From the NCBI GenBank assembly GCA_964036315.1, contig OZ038479.1, forward strand, positions 53,724,746 to 53,788,745: DNA of 64,000 nt, written 5' to 3'. Shown here piece after piece: positions 31,792 through 44,389 of this stretch. The stretch's first letter is position 1. Each line of letters opens with the position of its first letter. The notes beneath the pieces were generated by a model that ran no database searches, was not told where the DNA came from, and was given only the letters and a program-made list of their open reading frames with translations. This DNA comes from Acanthosepion esculentum (Eukaryota; Mollusca; Cephalopoda; Sepiida; Sepiidae). The translations under genes and the position numbers were made by a program.

Positions 31792-34002
31792 ATGTCACAT
31801 TTGAAGTCCAATATGCGAACATACACTGGAGAGAAACCACATTCTTGTGAAGTTTGTGGATCAGCATTTTCAACAAAGACACTTTTGAAGCATCATATAC
31901 GAACACACACAGGTGAGAAACCATATTCTTGTACAGTTTGTGGATCTGAGTTTTCCATGAAATCAGCTTTGAATCGCCATATACAAATACACACTGGAGA
32001 GAAACCTCATTCTTGCGAAGTATGTGGATGTGCATTTTCAGAGAAGACATCTTTGGTGTATCATATGCGAACACATACTGGTGAGAAACCACATTCTTGT
32101 GAAGTTTGTGGATCTGCATTTTCATTGAAAGCTAATTTAAATCGCCATATGCGAAGACACACTGGAGAGAAACCATATTCTTGTGAAGTTTGTGGATCTG
32201 TATTTACAGCCAAAACGTCTTTGGTGTATCACATGCGAACACACACTGGTGAGAAGCCATATTCTTGTGAAGTTTGTGGATCTGCATTTTCAGCAAAGTC
32301 ACTTTTGAAGCACCATGTGCAAACACATACTGGGGAGAAACCATATTCCTGTGAAATTTGTGGCTCTACGTTTACTGGAAAGTCACTTTTGAAGCGCCAC
32401 ATGCAAACACACACCGGAGAAAAACCATATTCTTGTGAAGTATGTGGATCTGCATTTTCCATGAAATCAAAATTGAAATACCATATGCGAAGGCACACTG
32501 GTGAGAAACCGTATTCCTGTGAAGTTTGTGGTTCCGCATTTTCCAAAAATAATGTTTTGAAACGCCATATGCAAACACACACTGGAGAAAAACCACATTC
32601 TTGTGAAGTTTGTGGATCTGCATTTTCAACAAAAACAGTTCTGAAGAACCACATGCGAAGACACACTGGAGAGAAACCATATTCTTGTGAAGTTTGTGGA
32701 TCTGCATTTTCCATGAAATCATATTTGAAGTACCATATGCGAAAACACACTGGAGAGAAACCATATTTTTGTGAGGTTTGTGCATCTGCATTTACAAGTA
32801 AGTCATCTCTGAAATGTCATATGCGAACTCACACTGGAGAAAAACCATATTCTTGTGAAGTTTGTGGTTCTACATTTTCCGTGAAATCAGCTTTGAATTG
32901 CCATATGCAAACACACACTGGAGATAAACCTCATTCTTGTGATGTTTGTGAATCTGCATTTTCATCAAAGGCACTTTTGAAGAACCATATGCAAACACAC
33001 ACTGGTGAAAAACCCTATTCATGTGAAGTTTGTGGATCTGCATTTTCCCTAAAATCAGCTTTGAATCGCCATATGCAAACACACACTGGAGAGAAACCTC
33101 ATTGTTGTGAAGTTTGTGGATCTGCATTTTCTGGAAAGACATCTTTGGTGTATCATATGCGAACACACACTGGAGAGAAACCATATTCTTGTGAAATTTG
33201 TGGATCTGCATTTTCACTGAAAGCTAATTTAAAGCGCCATATGCAGACACACACTGGAGAGAAAGCATATTCTTGTGAAGTTTGTGGATTTGCATTTTCC
33301 CGGAAGACATCTTTGGCATGCCATATGCAAAAACACATTGGGGAGAAACCATATTCTTGTGAAGTTTGTGGATCTGCATTTTTCCAGAAGACATCTTTGG
33401 CATGCCATATGCAAACACACACTGGAGAGAAACCATATTCTTGTCAAGTTTGTGGATCTGCATTTTCCCGGAAGCCAAATTTGAAGCGTCATATGCAAAC
33501 ACATACTGGAGAAAAACCATATTCCTGTGAAGTATGTGGATCTGCATTTTCTGGGAAATCAAATTTGATACACCATATGCAAAAACACACTGTCCAAAAA
33601 ACATATGCTTGTGAAGTTTGTGGATCTACTTTTTCAGAAAAGAAAGGTTTGAGGCATCATATGCAAACCCACACTGGAGAGAAACCACATTCTTGTGAAG
33701 TTTGTGGATCTGCATTTTCAACAAAGACACTCTTGAAGCGCCATATGCGAACGCACACTGGAGAGAAACCATATCCTTGTGAAGTTTGTGGATTTGCATT
33801 TTCTGTGAAATCAAATTTGAAGGACCATATGATAAGACATACTGGAAATAAACCATATTCTTGTGAAATTTGTTCATCTGCATTTTCAGCAAAAAGAGAT
33901 TTGAGGAGACATATGCTAACACACACTAGAGAGAAACCCAATTCTTGCAAAGTTCATGGATCTGCATTTTCAACAAAGCCATTTCTAAACAACCATACAT
34001 GA
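31792..34002 (+). CDS. Unit C C2H2 zinc-finger protein, 25 fingers plus one degenerate
   Basis: 736 residues from ATG 31792 (alternative ATG 31813, homologous to the unit B start) to TGA 34000-34002. It has 25 canonical fingers, C-X2-C-X12-H-X3-H, in an unbroken 28-residue period. A 26th finger has His in place of the second Cys and ends NNHT. No effector domain is seen, as in unit B. Helix sets (-1, 2, 3, 6) in order are TTLH, MSAR, ETSY, LANR, ATSY, ASLH, GSLR, MSKY, NNVR, TTVN, MSYY, SSSC, VSAC, SALN, LSAR, GTSY, LANR, RTSC, QTSC, RPNR, GSNH, EKGH, TTLR, VSND and ARDR. Outside these positions the fingers are almost identical. It is expected to be nuclear and DNA-binding, target unknown. 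With all ligands kept over 25 fingers it is the best candidate for a functional gene here. Confidence 0.92.
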   Translation: MSHLKSNMRTYTGEKPHSCEVCGSAFSTKTLLKHHIRTHTGEKPYSCTVCGSEFSMKSALNRHIQIHTGEKPHSCEVCGCAFSEKTSLVYHMRTHTGEKPHSCEVCGSAFSLKANLNRHMRRHTGEKPYSCEVCGSVFTAKTSLVYHMRTHTGEKPYSCEVCGSAFSAKSLLKHHVQTHTGEKPYSCEICGSTFTGKSLLKRHMQTHTGEKPYSCEVCGSAFSMKSKLKYHMRRHTGEKPYSCEVCGSAFSKNNVLKRHMQTHTGEKPHSCEVCGSAFSTKTVLKNHMRRHTGEKPYSCEVCGSAFSMKSYLKYHMRKHTGEKPYFCEVCASAFTSKSSLKCHMRTHTGEKPYSCEVCGSTFSVKSALNCHMQTHTGDKPHSCDVCESAFSSKALLKNHMQTHTGEKPYSCEVCGSAFSLKSALNRHMQTHTGEKPHCCEVCGSAFSGKTSLVYHMRTHTGEKPYSCEICGSAFSLKANLKRHMQTHTGEKAYSCEVCGFAFSRKTSLACHMQKHIGEKPYSCEVCGSAFFQKTSLACHMQTHTGEKPYSCQVCGSAFSRKPNLKRHMQTHTGEKPYSCEVCGSAFSGKSNLIHHMQKHTVQKTYACEVCGSTFSEKKGLRHHMQTHTGEKPHSCEVCGSAFSTKTLLKRHMRTHTGEKPYPCEVCGFAFSVKSNLKDHMIRHTGNKPYSCEICSSAFSAKRDLRRHMLTHTREKPNSCKVHGSAFSTKPFLNNHT

Positions 34003-34140
34003 ATATACTCTGGAGAGAAACCATTTTCTTGTGAAATTTGTGGACTTGCATTGTACAGATGTCACATTTGAAGTGCCCTATGCAAACACACTGGTGAGAA
34101 ACCACATTCTTGTGAAGTTTGTGGCTCTGCAAGTTATGTT
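34003..34140 (+). pseudogene. Unit C decayed 3' fingers
   Basis: Two relics follow the stop: KPFSCEICGLAL with a 3-bp-scale deletion and frame change, and KPHSCEVCGSAS. Finger similarity ends near 34132, where the 3' flank begins. The tail is shorter than in A and B. Confidence 0.65.
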
Positions 34141-34221
34141 TGGGGAAAGTATATTTTATATCTGAAGGATGTTGTAATAAAGAAAATTATTTTACAAAGA
34201 AGTACAGTAGAAAAAGAGATC

Positions 34222-34227
34222 AATAAA
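34222..34227 (+). terminator. Candidate poly(A) signal of unit C
   Basis: AATAAA within CAATAAATTTAAATTTG, aligned with 20089-20094 of unit B and 220 bp beyond the stop. Position and conservation are the only support. Confidence 0.35.
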
Positions 34228-34533
34228 TTTAAATTTGATCTGAAATGTACCAAATTATTTTGCTTTTTGAGAATATTAAATTTGTTGGTTCCATTCAATG
34301 TAGGAATGACTTCTCTTGAAATTTATACATAAATTGTATAGATGCATGCTGGCACATGTTTCTCATTAACAAAAATTGACATCCACCATTTTTTTGTTCT
34401 GTCTTGTCTTGATGTCAGAAAGCTACAATCACTTGACTGTATCCATTTTGCATGTGAACATTATTCTTACATTGTGTACTTTTTGCTTTGTTACTTTTGA
34501 CTTTCATATGTATTGTTTGTTTAGTATCAGTGA

Positions 34534-34810
34534 TTGAGAAATAGGAGAGCTGAGTTTGAATTCCAGTCAGATCCATTACATTCACTTATGTGCTAATACC
34601 CTTGGGAAAGGTATGAATCCTCTTTTTCTCCCCCAGCTATGGCTATATAGCAGGACAGACCAGGTTCTATAGCCTTGGATGGCAACTGGTCTACTGCAGA
34701 AAGAAATGGCAACCTACTGCGGGGGAAAAAACAACTGCCTCGTCAGTCAAGTATCGAAAGGTACATGATCATCTAAGCATATATCACGCATGACATATAA
34801 CTGGCTGACT
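34534..34810 (+). mobile_element. SINE-like insertion in the unit C 3' flank
   Basis: Units B (20363-20385) and D (46898-46920) read continuously AGTRTCAGTGATCCTG, while unit C is interrupted after CAGTGA by about 277 bp. The insert has a box B-like GAGTTTGAATTCCAG and a GC-richer body, typical of a tRNA-derived SINE. Its target duplication is not clear. Confidence 0.55.
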
Positions 34811-37800
34811 GATCCTGATAGGTGTTTAACATAGTGAGTCCCTGAGACCTACAAGTGGTGATTTTGGTGTGTCCCTGGATAATTCAGTGTGTCTAATCTA
34901 AAGTTTATTAACAAATTGTTGTGTTAAACTGCAGTGCTACGGACTAAGTTTTTTCTTTTTTTACCTTTGTCCCAAAAATGTTTCTTCATGCTGAATCAAT
35001 TAAATTTCATTTAATAATTTCTAAACAAAAACCGTATTTACACTTAACCACAGATCAATGAAGAAACTATATTTTTTTGAGAATTATGACAGAACAAAGA
35101 TTTTAAAATTACAGAAGAAAAACTTATTTGTCTCAATTGAGTCAATAAATTTAAAACAAATATTTAAAGCAATGATCAGCAAATTTTCATATCAAATAAG
35201 TAAAAATCATCATTTCCCATTCAATAATTATACTTCAAAACAATATAATTTCAATTTACCCATTAAAAATATTATTTGTAACATATTGCTAACTTTGACA
35301 TAAAAGTACAAGGTGCAAAGTCAAGAAAATTCATAAAATGAAAATTCATTCTTATTTTCATTTGGACTGGACACTATATCTAACAAACATGGTTTACTTT
35401 GTGATTATGCAGCCACAATAAACATTACTTACAAATTTAAATTTATTAGTTTTGATAGTGATTTTCATCGAAAAAGTCACCATACCGAACTGGCAGAAGA
35501 CTGTAGAACAAGTAATATGGCCTTAAAAAGGGACGATGCTCTAGTCGCTTAACACACGAGGTAATATACAAAATTGCATTTTAAAGGATTCTCCGTATAT
35601 CCCTATTTTTATACAGAATATATTGTGTACAAGCCACTACTGAAAAAGGGGCTTCTTTAAAATTTGGCAAAACTGTATATTTATCTCTTTTCTACAAAAA
35701 CAAAATAAATATCTGATATAGATTTGTTTGTCAAAAATTGATATATTCTAAACACATTCACTTCTTGTGCATCGATGAAAAACTTGGTATAAAATAAGTA
35801 TGCATATGAAGAATGATGATTTCATTAATTATTTGAAATATGAGAATAGGGGGTTGTATGCTAACTGTGCATGTTATTTGAAATTGTTTCAGATGTTTAT
35901 ATCATTCGTAGCTAAAGGTATCAAAAAGTAAATTGTAAATCTAACCATCAATTCAATAACTAAATGAATTTTCTTTTTATTGGTTTTAATGACCTTAATT
36001 ATATCATAATTGCCATAGTGAAAAACTGACATTGAAAGGAATAATTTTTCCGACATTTGAGCAGTTTTAAGAAAGATGTCATTATGATGTCACAATCCTG
36101 TCCTCAGTCACCGAGTGAGTCCATGGTCTATCATTACAGCCAGCCTTGGAGTTGCTTGTTTGATCTAAAGATCCCACCCTGCCCTATGTTGTATTTTGTT
36201 TTAGATCACAGGGTGGGTGAAGGCCAAGTTGTATACTCAGTATCACTGATCCAGTAGCTATGGTGAGATGACGCCACAAGGAACAACATAAGAGAAAGCT
36301 GTGTAACACAACAATTTTATATCAAAAGTTCATAAACTGAATGTTCTATTCACTAGATTAACGGCATGCAGAATTTCAGAACCTTCCCACTTAATAACCC
36401 GTGACACTATATCTAGCCACTTTCGGTAAACTGGTACAATGCTGAAGTCTGATTTCTTCCATTCAGGTGTATTTGGTAGTCTGGAACAAGGCCAGAGTCT
36501 AAGTCCTTTCTGCAGAAGCTGCACGGAGTTTGGCAAAGCAGGTTTTGAACCAACTGGCATGTGTCTCTCTCACAACACAATTTGGACTGTCTCGTTCCTT
36601 CTCCCAATGTCCTGAACTATTTTCTCACTTCGCTTGTCGATATTTATGGACCTTTGCGCAAACCTGGCGCGGAGCATGAGGTGGTTGGGAAATTGATTGC
36701 CTGACCAAATTTGGGGAGATCCCTCCCCCAAAGAGTGGTGGTGGCAGAATATTAATCTGCCAAACACCTTCCATTGCATGTTGGTGCTTCTCACCATCAC
36801 TGCCCAAAGTGTGCAGGCGGTTCCTCTACCTTCCTTGAAATTCTACCTGAGCCTGAAGCTAGGCGTGGTCTTAGCCCCAATTGCTAAATTCAATTATCAT
36901 CCAAATTTTCCATCAACAGGGAATTCTTATCGCGTCCTTGTGTGGTCATTTGCATTTGGGATTCGTTACCTGTTGCTTCTCATCAGCTTTTTGGTCAACA
37001 AGGGACAAAAAAAGAAATTCCTCTTAATAAATTTTATTGTCTTAGACAGATGAAGGAAAAATATATCTATAATGCCATTCCTGTTTTCTGAGTCTGATCA
37101 TCTGACCCCGAAGAGATTCGTTCCTAGCTGTTGTGGTTACTTGAAGTCATTAAAATGTTATCTATTCTGCCACACGGGTTAAGTGGGCACTTAAAAAAAA
37201 TACCATCACTTAAGATTAAGTTGACCATGTACAGATGGCTTCTACGCTAGTCCTCATCAACCCCCAGGCACCAAGGCAGGGAGAGAAAGGAAAGAACAGC
37301 TCTACTCCCATTTTCCTTTTTCTTGTTATCAGTAATAGTTTTGATCAGTCAAAAAACGTTTTTCTTTCTTGTTTTTCAGTTTATTTTGAAAGCCTTTTTT
37401 CAATTTACCAGCACCTTTGTAACAGTTTCACACCATCAACTTTTTATGTTGTGTTTTAATTCTTGGCCAGTTCAAAAGGACATTATTCAAAAGGACATTA
37501 TTCAAAATTAACTTCTTCATTTTTTCTATTCTTAATTAAATAATCAGTTAATGGATTACATTTAATATTTCTAATAAGCAGAATAGTTTGCTCTATTTCA
37601 AAATTAAATGGGCTGAAAAAAGGTTTTTGTTTTTTTGGCGGGGTGGGGGGGACTTTTGCTAAAAAAATTAATTTTAGCATCATTTTTTAGCCCATGTTTA
37701 TTGCAATGTAATGGTCTTCATTAAAAAAATATTATCTGATTTAAAGTATAATTTATCTGACTTGAAACAAATAGTATTTACTTGAAATGTAAAATATTGC

Positions 37801-39600
37801 AGTGATGCATATTTTTGACACAGTGGTAGTTGTTTATTAAAAGTTATTGATGTGTTTGACAGCATAAGGACAGATGGATATTTATCTAGCCATATTTTCT
37901 GGGGGATTTAGCTGTAAAAAAATTGAATTTAATGTGAATACCTTTTATATATTACATTTAAGTACTCAGTAAATATTTTCCATAATCTAATATTTTATTG
38001 AATTTTAGTAATGTTGGCTTTAAATTTACCATATTGTTATTTTCTGATAATGTTGTGTATGGATGGCTGTATCTCCAAAAGTTTTCCTGTTTATACACAT
38101 ACATAAAAATTTGAAAATACTTAAAAAAATCTTTGTGTTTGAGGATTTGTACTAAGCTTTTTCCATTTATGATTAGAAAATATATATTTGAAGTAAAAGG
38201 GTAAAAATAATAGACAATGTTAAAACTATAATTATTATCTTAAATTATTCTAATTAAAATCTAAAAACAATTCTTGTAAAAATTCATTATTCATTGAAAA
38301 AAATACTTTTAAAGACAATAATGTCCTTAATATGTCTCATATATAAAATAATTTAAAAGCTTTTCTAATAAAAATAATGACTTAGTTTTATTGTATTTTG
38401 TATTCTATGAATCAAAACATTGTGAAATTTTAAAAAATATTTGCGTTATGAACAGATTAAAAACGAAAAAGAAATAAAAAGAATGAACATGCAAAAACAA
38501 TTGTAAATATTGTATCTTGTTTATATTTATTGACCCCATAGAGCAATAGATATAGGGAGGGTAATGAATTTACTCATCCATTTGATTGAGTGGGTTGGGT
38601 GTTGGTTCCAATTGCTGTGTGAATGATTGCTAAAAACATCCCCTCCCCAAATTTATAGACAAATTCTATAAATGCATGCTTGAATTTCTTTCTGAATAAT
38701 AATAATAATGGACCACTTTTCAGTCACTTCTGCTATATTTTTATGCCGACTTGTCTTGAAGTTTGAACACAATTCTCCCTGTGTGAATTCTTTCCTTATT
38801 ACAGTTGCTTTGCCTACTCTTCACATGCATATATATTATTTGTTTACTATTATTTTACCCTGTTGTTTTTCTTCCCTTTTCAGTTCTATTTCATGAGCGT
38901 TTAGCCAATTACATTTAACCATGGCCAGTTACTCCACAAATTTAATCTATTAACTAAAACTATAATTATTAAGTCTTTAAAGAAAGATTTTTTTTTAATT
39001 TTATAAAATTTATTTCAAATTTAGGTATCCACTTTTTAATTTTTTTTCCTCTTTTTTTTTTATTTTGGTAGGGTGGTGTACCTACCCAAATCCAGATATC
39101 TAGTTTTAATAAAATGAACTGTACATTTTTTTGTTTACCACAGGAAAACACTAAATCATATATATATATTTTGACAGTATCATTTTAAACTCTTGCAGAT
39201 TTTGTGTATGATGAAAAACTTGATATAAAATGAAATACTTTCAAAGAATCATACAGAGCAATTTTTAACGCTATTTCTGAGTGTGAACATTCTTTAGAGA
39301 ATTTTGTTTAACTTAAGCATTTTACAGCTATTTGACATTTGAACACTTTTGAGAAAATATAATTAACTTTTGATATTTTTTATACTTCTTATGTAACTCA
39401 AAAGGAAATTATTCAAAATTATCTTTAATTTTTTATTTTTCTTTTGGTAAAAGATTTGAGAATTTGGTCAAATAGAAGCATATTCTCCAGAAGCATATGT
39501 TACTCTGTACTTTATTCATTTTCTTGATTTTCACTTCCAATTACTTTTGTTCCATTTGAGTGTTACTATTAAACAAGAAGGAATTACAAAAATTATGAAA
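34811..39600 (+). repeat. Unit C 3' flank
   Basis: 34811-36068 parallels the B and D flanks. 36069-37440 is an unclassified insertion. 37441-38500 parallels D 47690-48740 and is the reverse complement of sequence in the unit B and D introns. 38640-39600 parallels D 49620-50230 and B 20150-20420. No gene was recognised; open frames of 60-80 codons are not conserved between units. Confidence 0.6.
36069..37440. other. Unclassified 1.4-kb insertion in the unit C flank
   Basis: Unit D reads straight from GAACAGTTTTGAG (47650) to the TTAATTCTTTC region (47690), while C carries about 1.37 kb of less AT-rich DNA between the corresponding points. Several open frames of 60-118 codons on both strands overlap one another, and none resembles a known family. 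Its boundaries are approximate. Confidence 0.45.
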
Positions 39601-40974
39601 CCGGAAGGACTATTGTTTTTACTCCTTTAGTAAAACTTATCTTGATAAAGTAGAATTTTGAAAGAATGTTTTTTTTAGGCTGACTTCCTTTGCATTGAAA
39701 GTTGCCTGATGGATTTGCATTTTTGGTTCATTTCTGTCGGTATATGTAACATTTGAAGATATTTGCATGAATTTAGTAAAATGTTATGAAAGAAGAGGTC
39801 TTTGAGAAAAATTTGTACAGTTAATGTTGAAACTCTTCTTGATGTATGTACTTAATGAATCAGCAGTCAGCAGCAATGACTGGTTCAGTACATGGTCTAA
39901 AATATTCACCTGCTTGAATAAGTACGTGGTCTAAAATGTTCACCTGCCCGAATAAGATGATCTTCATATATTTTGGACATTGAGCTAGTTATGGTGGACT
40001 TCAGATATTTTATAATATTATGGGAGCATTGATTGATTCCCTTTCAACTCCCCACCCCCATATGTAATAGTTGAATGGATTCAAATTTGGGGAGCTACTG
40101 GGGAGATAATATCATGGAGTATGTACCGTATTCATTCTTGGGTCATCCTGGCCTTATAAGATGGTGGAGAGTCTTGTTGGTAGGTGAACAATCTTTCTTT
40201 TCTCATGTACTATATGCAAGTCCTCACAAACTTCTCCAACACCTGAGGCCCTACTTAAAGAAGAGAGGAGGCATGACGTTTCCCACATTGCTCATGACTC
40301 TCTGAATCATCACAGTTTTCTGCCAAGTAAAAAACAGATGTAAATTGTATATCAAAGATCAAAATGCAGTAGCTAATCATGAACATTCCAGTCCAAAAGA
40401 AAAGCCTATACCTGTTAAGCCAAACATATAAAAACAGCATTCCACTTTGATGAGGGTCAGTTCAGCATCAACACTTCTGCCTCATTATATGACCGCCAGA
40501 CCTATTTCCTGACCCCCGACCACCAACCCAGGAAATCAGTCAACTACTGGCCCTAGCAACAACAACCTTACACATAATCTCTTTCCTTAGCAACAGCAAA
40601 TAAGGAATCGCATATGAACAATTTTTGCTACTTTTCACACAACTATGTACATATTCTGAATTTTGACCAATGCACATTGAAGTCTTAATCCTTTTTTGTG
40701 CCTTTACTTTGCAGCCAAATTCTCATAATAACAGCAAGCTCCACCTACCCTCTTGGTAAAAATAGCATGTACAATGTTATGGCAGAATTTCAGGAAAGAG
40801 GTCACATCGTTATGACAGCAGTATATATTGATGATCTCTTAGTGTGATCAAAGACCAATGAAGATCATTACCAGAAACTTGGAGAGGATATTATAATGTG
40901 AGTGGGTCACTGATGCAGTTGTTTTGTATATTACAATAAATTTGTTAAGGAAAAACCTTTTGTGTTAAGAGGAT
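39601..40974 (+). other. Intergenic block before unit D, with a reverse-transcriptase fossil
   Basis: 39887-39954 is a 34-bp tandem duplication (AGTACRTGGTCTAAAATRTT and following). 40320-40974 matches the blocks before units C and E. 40818-40888 carries the fossil AVYIDDLLV, a TGA, then SKTNEDHYQKLGE. The open frame 40075-40305 is not recognised. Confidence 0.45.
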
Positions 40975-41683
40975 ATCACAATAAAATATACAGTTATCTC
41001 ACAAGTCATCATATAGAAAATTTTTTGAAAGGAATAGTTTGGTGACAGAAGATGTTGGAGTGTCACTGAAGTGAAAGGTTTTGTGAGAAAAAAAACATGA
41101 ATTGATCCATGCCACTGAAACGATCTGAAAATAATTGGAAATATCCTATAATGAACCCAGGACAGTGAAGAAAAGAGGATTTAAAAGGTGTTTAGGAAAT
41201 ATCTGGCATAAAACGATAATATTTTACATTCTCACAACATTTTTAATGTTTTCTAAGAAAATGACCTCTTCAGTATACGATCCATTGATGAATAAGTGCT
41301 GAAAAAATTATTAATCTAATAATTCCCTGATTTTTTATGAAATTTTTAAAACAGTATTGAGCGATATTTTTCTGTCATTTTGAAAAAATAAATCCTACAT
41401 TTTTGTGAAAACGCAAAAAAAAGCATAAATAGTAACACTGTGTTTCTTTTTATTTTTCTTCCTTGGTCATGTTTATTTTTATTTTATTTATGTCAGAAAT
41501 GATTCTCGATATTATGATTAATGTTTATTTTACATCATTTGGTTTCAATAAAATTTTCATAATATAAAATTTATAAAAATGACATGTTGTACAGTGAGGG
41601 CAAAATATCATATATTTCGGGTGGTGGGGGCTCGGAGTACTGATCACCATCAGTGGCCCTGTAGAAATGGCATGCATCAAATT
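40975..41683 (+). pseudogene. Unit D 5' block, truncated before the splice donor
   Basis: It follows the B, C and E blocks up to GCATGCATCAAATTT (41683), then switches to unrelated sequence. The GGAAAG|GTAAGT donor is absent downstream. Without it the standard first-exon splice cannot form, consistent with unit D being dead. Confidence 0.6.
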
Positions 41684-44389
41684 TGTATCATCACCTTGTA
41701 AAAAATCCCATTTTTTTTAAAATCTGTTTGAACAATGGCTTGCTGTATTTTTATTTTTTAACACCTTTTGAGCAGGGTGATGACAACAACACTTAAGGAA
41801 TGATTATGAGCTGCAGGTAGAATGGACCAAGAACTGAGAAATGCTCAACATGTGTTTCGTACGAATTTTCAATAATGAAATCGACGTTCAGCAGAGAACA
41901 CTTACACTCAAGCCACGTGACGTTTTATTGCTTGTGACCTTCCGTACTTTTTAATTACAGCCATTTTAACGATTTTTATGAACACAAAATTACATTTCTT
42001 AATTACTGCAGATCTTCTGATTAGTCAAAACGATACAATTTACAAAGTGCTAAAAAAAGATCTATCTCATAAGGACACTTAGGAAACCCGATGTGAATTT
42101 TAACTAATTTTATAATATTTTAACAACTTAAATGTAAAAATCTATTATAATTAAAGAAATAACAAATAATTGTATTAAAAATTCGCTTTTCATCAAAAAA
42201 TTTTTTTCTTTCAGAAAATATTGTCCATATTCATAAAAACAACTAAAAGCAAATAAAAGCATTTGAAATTAAATAATATCTTTGTATTATTGAGTTTTGT
42301 ATGTTACAATTAGACAAGACTTTTAAACAGATAATTCCATGTTTGTTTACAAAGTTGTCAAAAATGATTTTATGTAAATGTTGCTGACTCAAAAAAAAAA
42401 AAAAGAAGAAATATTCAATAAATACTTTGGTCTTTCCTCTTAATAATAACATGAACATTTAAACAATAAAAAAATTGTTTAAGTTTTGGGGCTTTTTTCA
42501 TCAGGGTATGCTCTTTTTTAGTGAAGTATTGAACATACATATTTTAATTGAAAGCTATATGATTAAATTAACTTTTTCCAATAAGTGAAATATTCCGCTG
42601 TATATCAAATATATGGATTGGAATGTCAAGTAAACATTTTCTCTTTTTTAAGAAATTTGTAAACAAAACAAAATTATCGGTTTTAGAAATCTTCCAAAAA
42701 TAAAACACATATTTGCGACAGGTTGTGTAAAATTAGGAAATTTAAGTTAAATTAATCTTATTTGAAACAAACATTGCTTACTTGTATCATGAAAATTAAT
42801 ACAATCCTTTCTTAATGACAGGTCCTGTTTTTCTTTGATCTTTATTGACATATCAATAAGTTCCGAGGTATTGAAAGATAGTATGGATGACCAGAATTGG
42901 CATACATTTACAAAATTTATGTGAATGCATTTTTTTGTTTTTAACTACCTAGTAATTTTTACAAATTAACATATTTTCAGCAATTATCTAATATTTTATT
43001 GACTTTTAGTTATGTTTTAAGGTGCTTTATGAAATTTGGGTCTTGTCTCTAGGTTCTTAAGTTAACAAACTTAAACAAAAAATTACTTAATTGAAGTATG
43101 ACCCAAACTAAAATAAATACATAAAATGAAAATATTTATTAAAATAGAATTAAAAAAAGTAAAGCTTACTTTAAAATTTTGAAGGGATAATTTGCAAAGA
43201 TGTTAATGATGAAATAGAACTGAATAATGGAGGGGAATGAATTGCAGAACGCCAACCAACTCTTAAATCATGTGACCTTTTAAAGGATAATGTTATTTAT
43301 GGCTTACCCTATTTACAAGTTGTGAATATTTATACACTAAAAACGAATTTTTTAAAAAATATTGGGTACGAACAACTGTTATGAGCTTTTCAATTTTTGA
43401 TTCGTAAATATAGTTTTCACTTAGCAGCAATATCACCTAACCACCTTGTAGTAATGAAGGATTTTAAATGATTTTTGATATTAAAAAAATATTTAATTTA
43501 AATTTAAATAAATGAAAAATTCTTGTAAAATTAATTATTGATCAAAAAGAACTTTCTTAAGACAACAGTGTCTTTAATAAATCTTATAAAACAATTAAAA
43601 GCTTTCTAATGATGTCATAGTTTTATTGCATTTTTTAATTTTACTATTCAGAGCAGATTTTTGGTGAATGGGTAACTGTTTTACAAAAAAAAAAAACTTG
43701 ATATACTTTCTCCAATGAGTCCTGCTTTTAACTAATAAAAAAAAATCTCCACTTTAAAAATTGAACTTCTTGAAATGTCATAAAATTAAGTGAGTGGTCA
43801 CATCTGTAAAAAGAAAATAATTTCAAAAATAATTTAATTCATTTCTGAATATGTCCTGAAAGTTTCATTAGAATCCAACAATTATTTCATTTTTGCAAGA
43901 ATTTCCAAATCAATATATTTTTCACCAGGAAAAAAAAATCACAAAAAATAATCGTAATTATTACATCAACCACCGACATACACAAAACAAGGTTTTTAAC
44001 CAAAATTTCAAACATGCTAAAAAGGATTAAAAAATTTATAAAAATTTGTTAAATATTTTAAAATTAAGTTTGAATCTGTGTATTTTTGGAAATGCTGTTA
44101 TTAAAAAGATCTATTAAAAATAATATCATAAATTGGAAAGCTTCGATATGATATTATTTTTAAAATACTTGTAATATGCAAAAAATGTTTCCTCCAAAAC
44201 CATGGATGCACGGTTCAGAAATAATAGGTCATGTGTTTTAAGAGAAAGGCCTTAAGCAATTGCTTTGCTATCTACTGTCCTCCTTCCCTTTCTGCTCGTC
44301 ATTAATGTTTCTGTTCCTAATTCTTCCACACCCTGTAACCCCTTGTGTTTTAGTGGCATTACTGCCTTGCATGATGTGATATGATTTTA
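41684..44389. repeat. Rearranged repeats inside unit D
   Basis: 41690-42060 is unrelated to the other units. 42060-42560 resembles 2500-3250 in the same orientation. 42720-43640 runs in the orientation of the 3' flanks, opposite to the next block, so the two form an inverted pair. 44190-44270 is the reverse complement of 2280-2360. No gene is visible. Confidence 0.45.

Noticed and set aside
31792..34002. CRISPR-like repeat array
   Set aside because: The regular 84-bp repeats are coding zinc fingers, with linkers and zinc ligands in frame.
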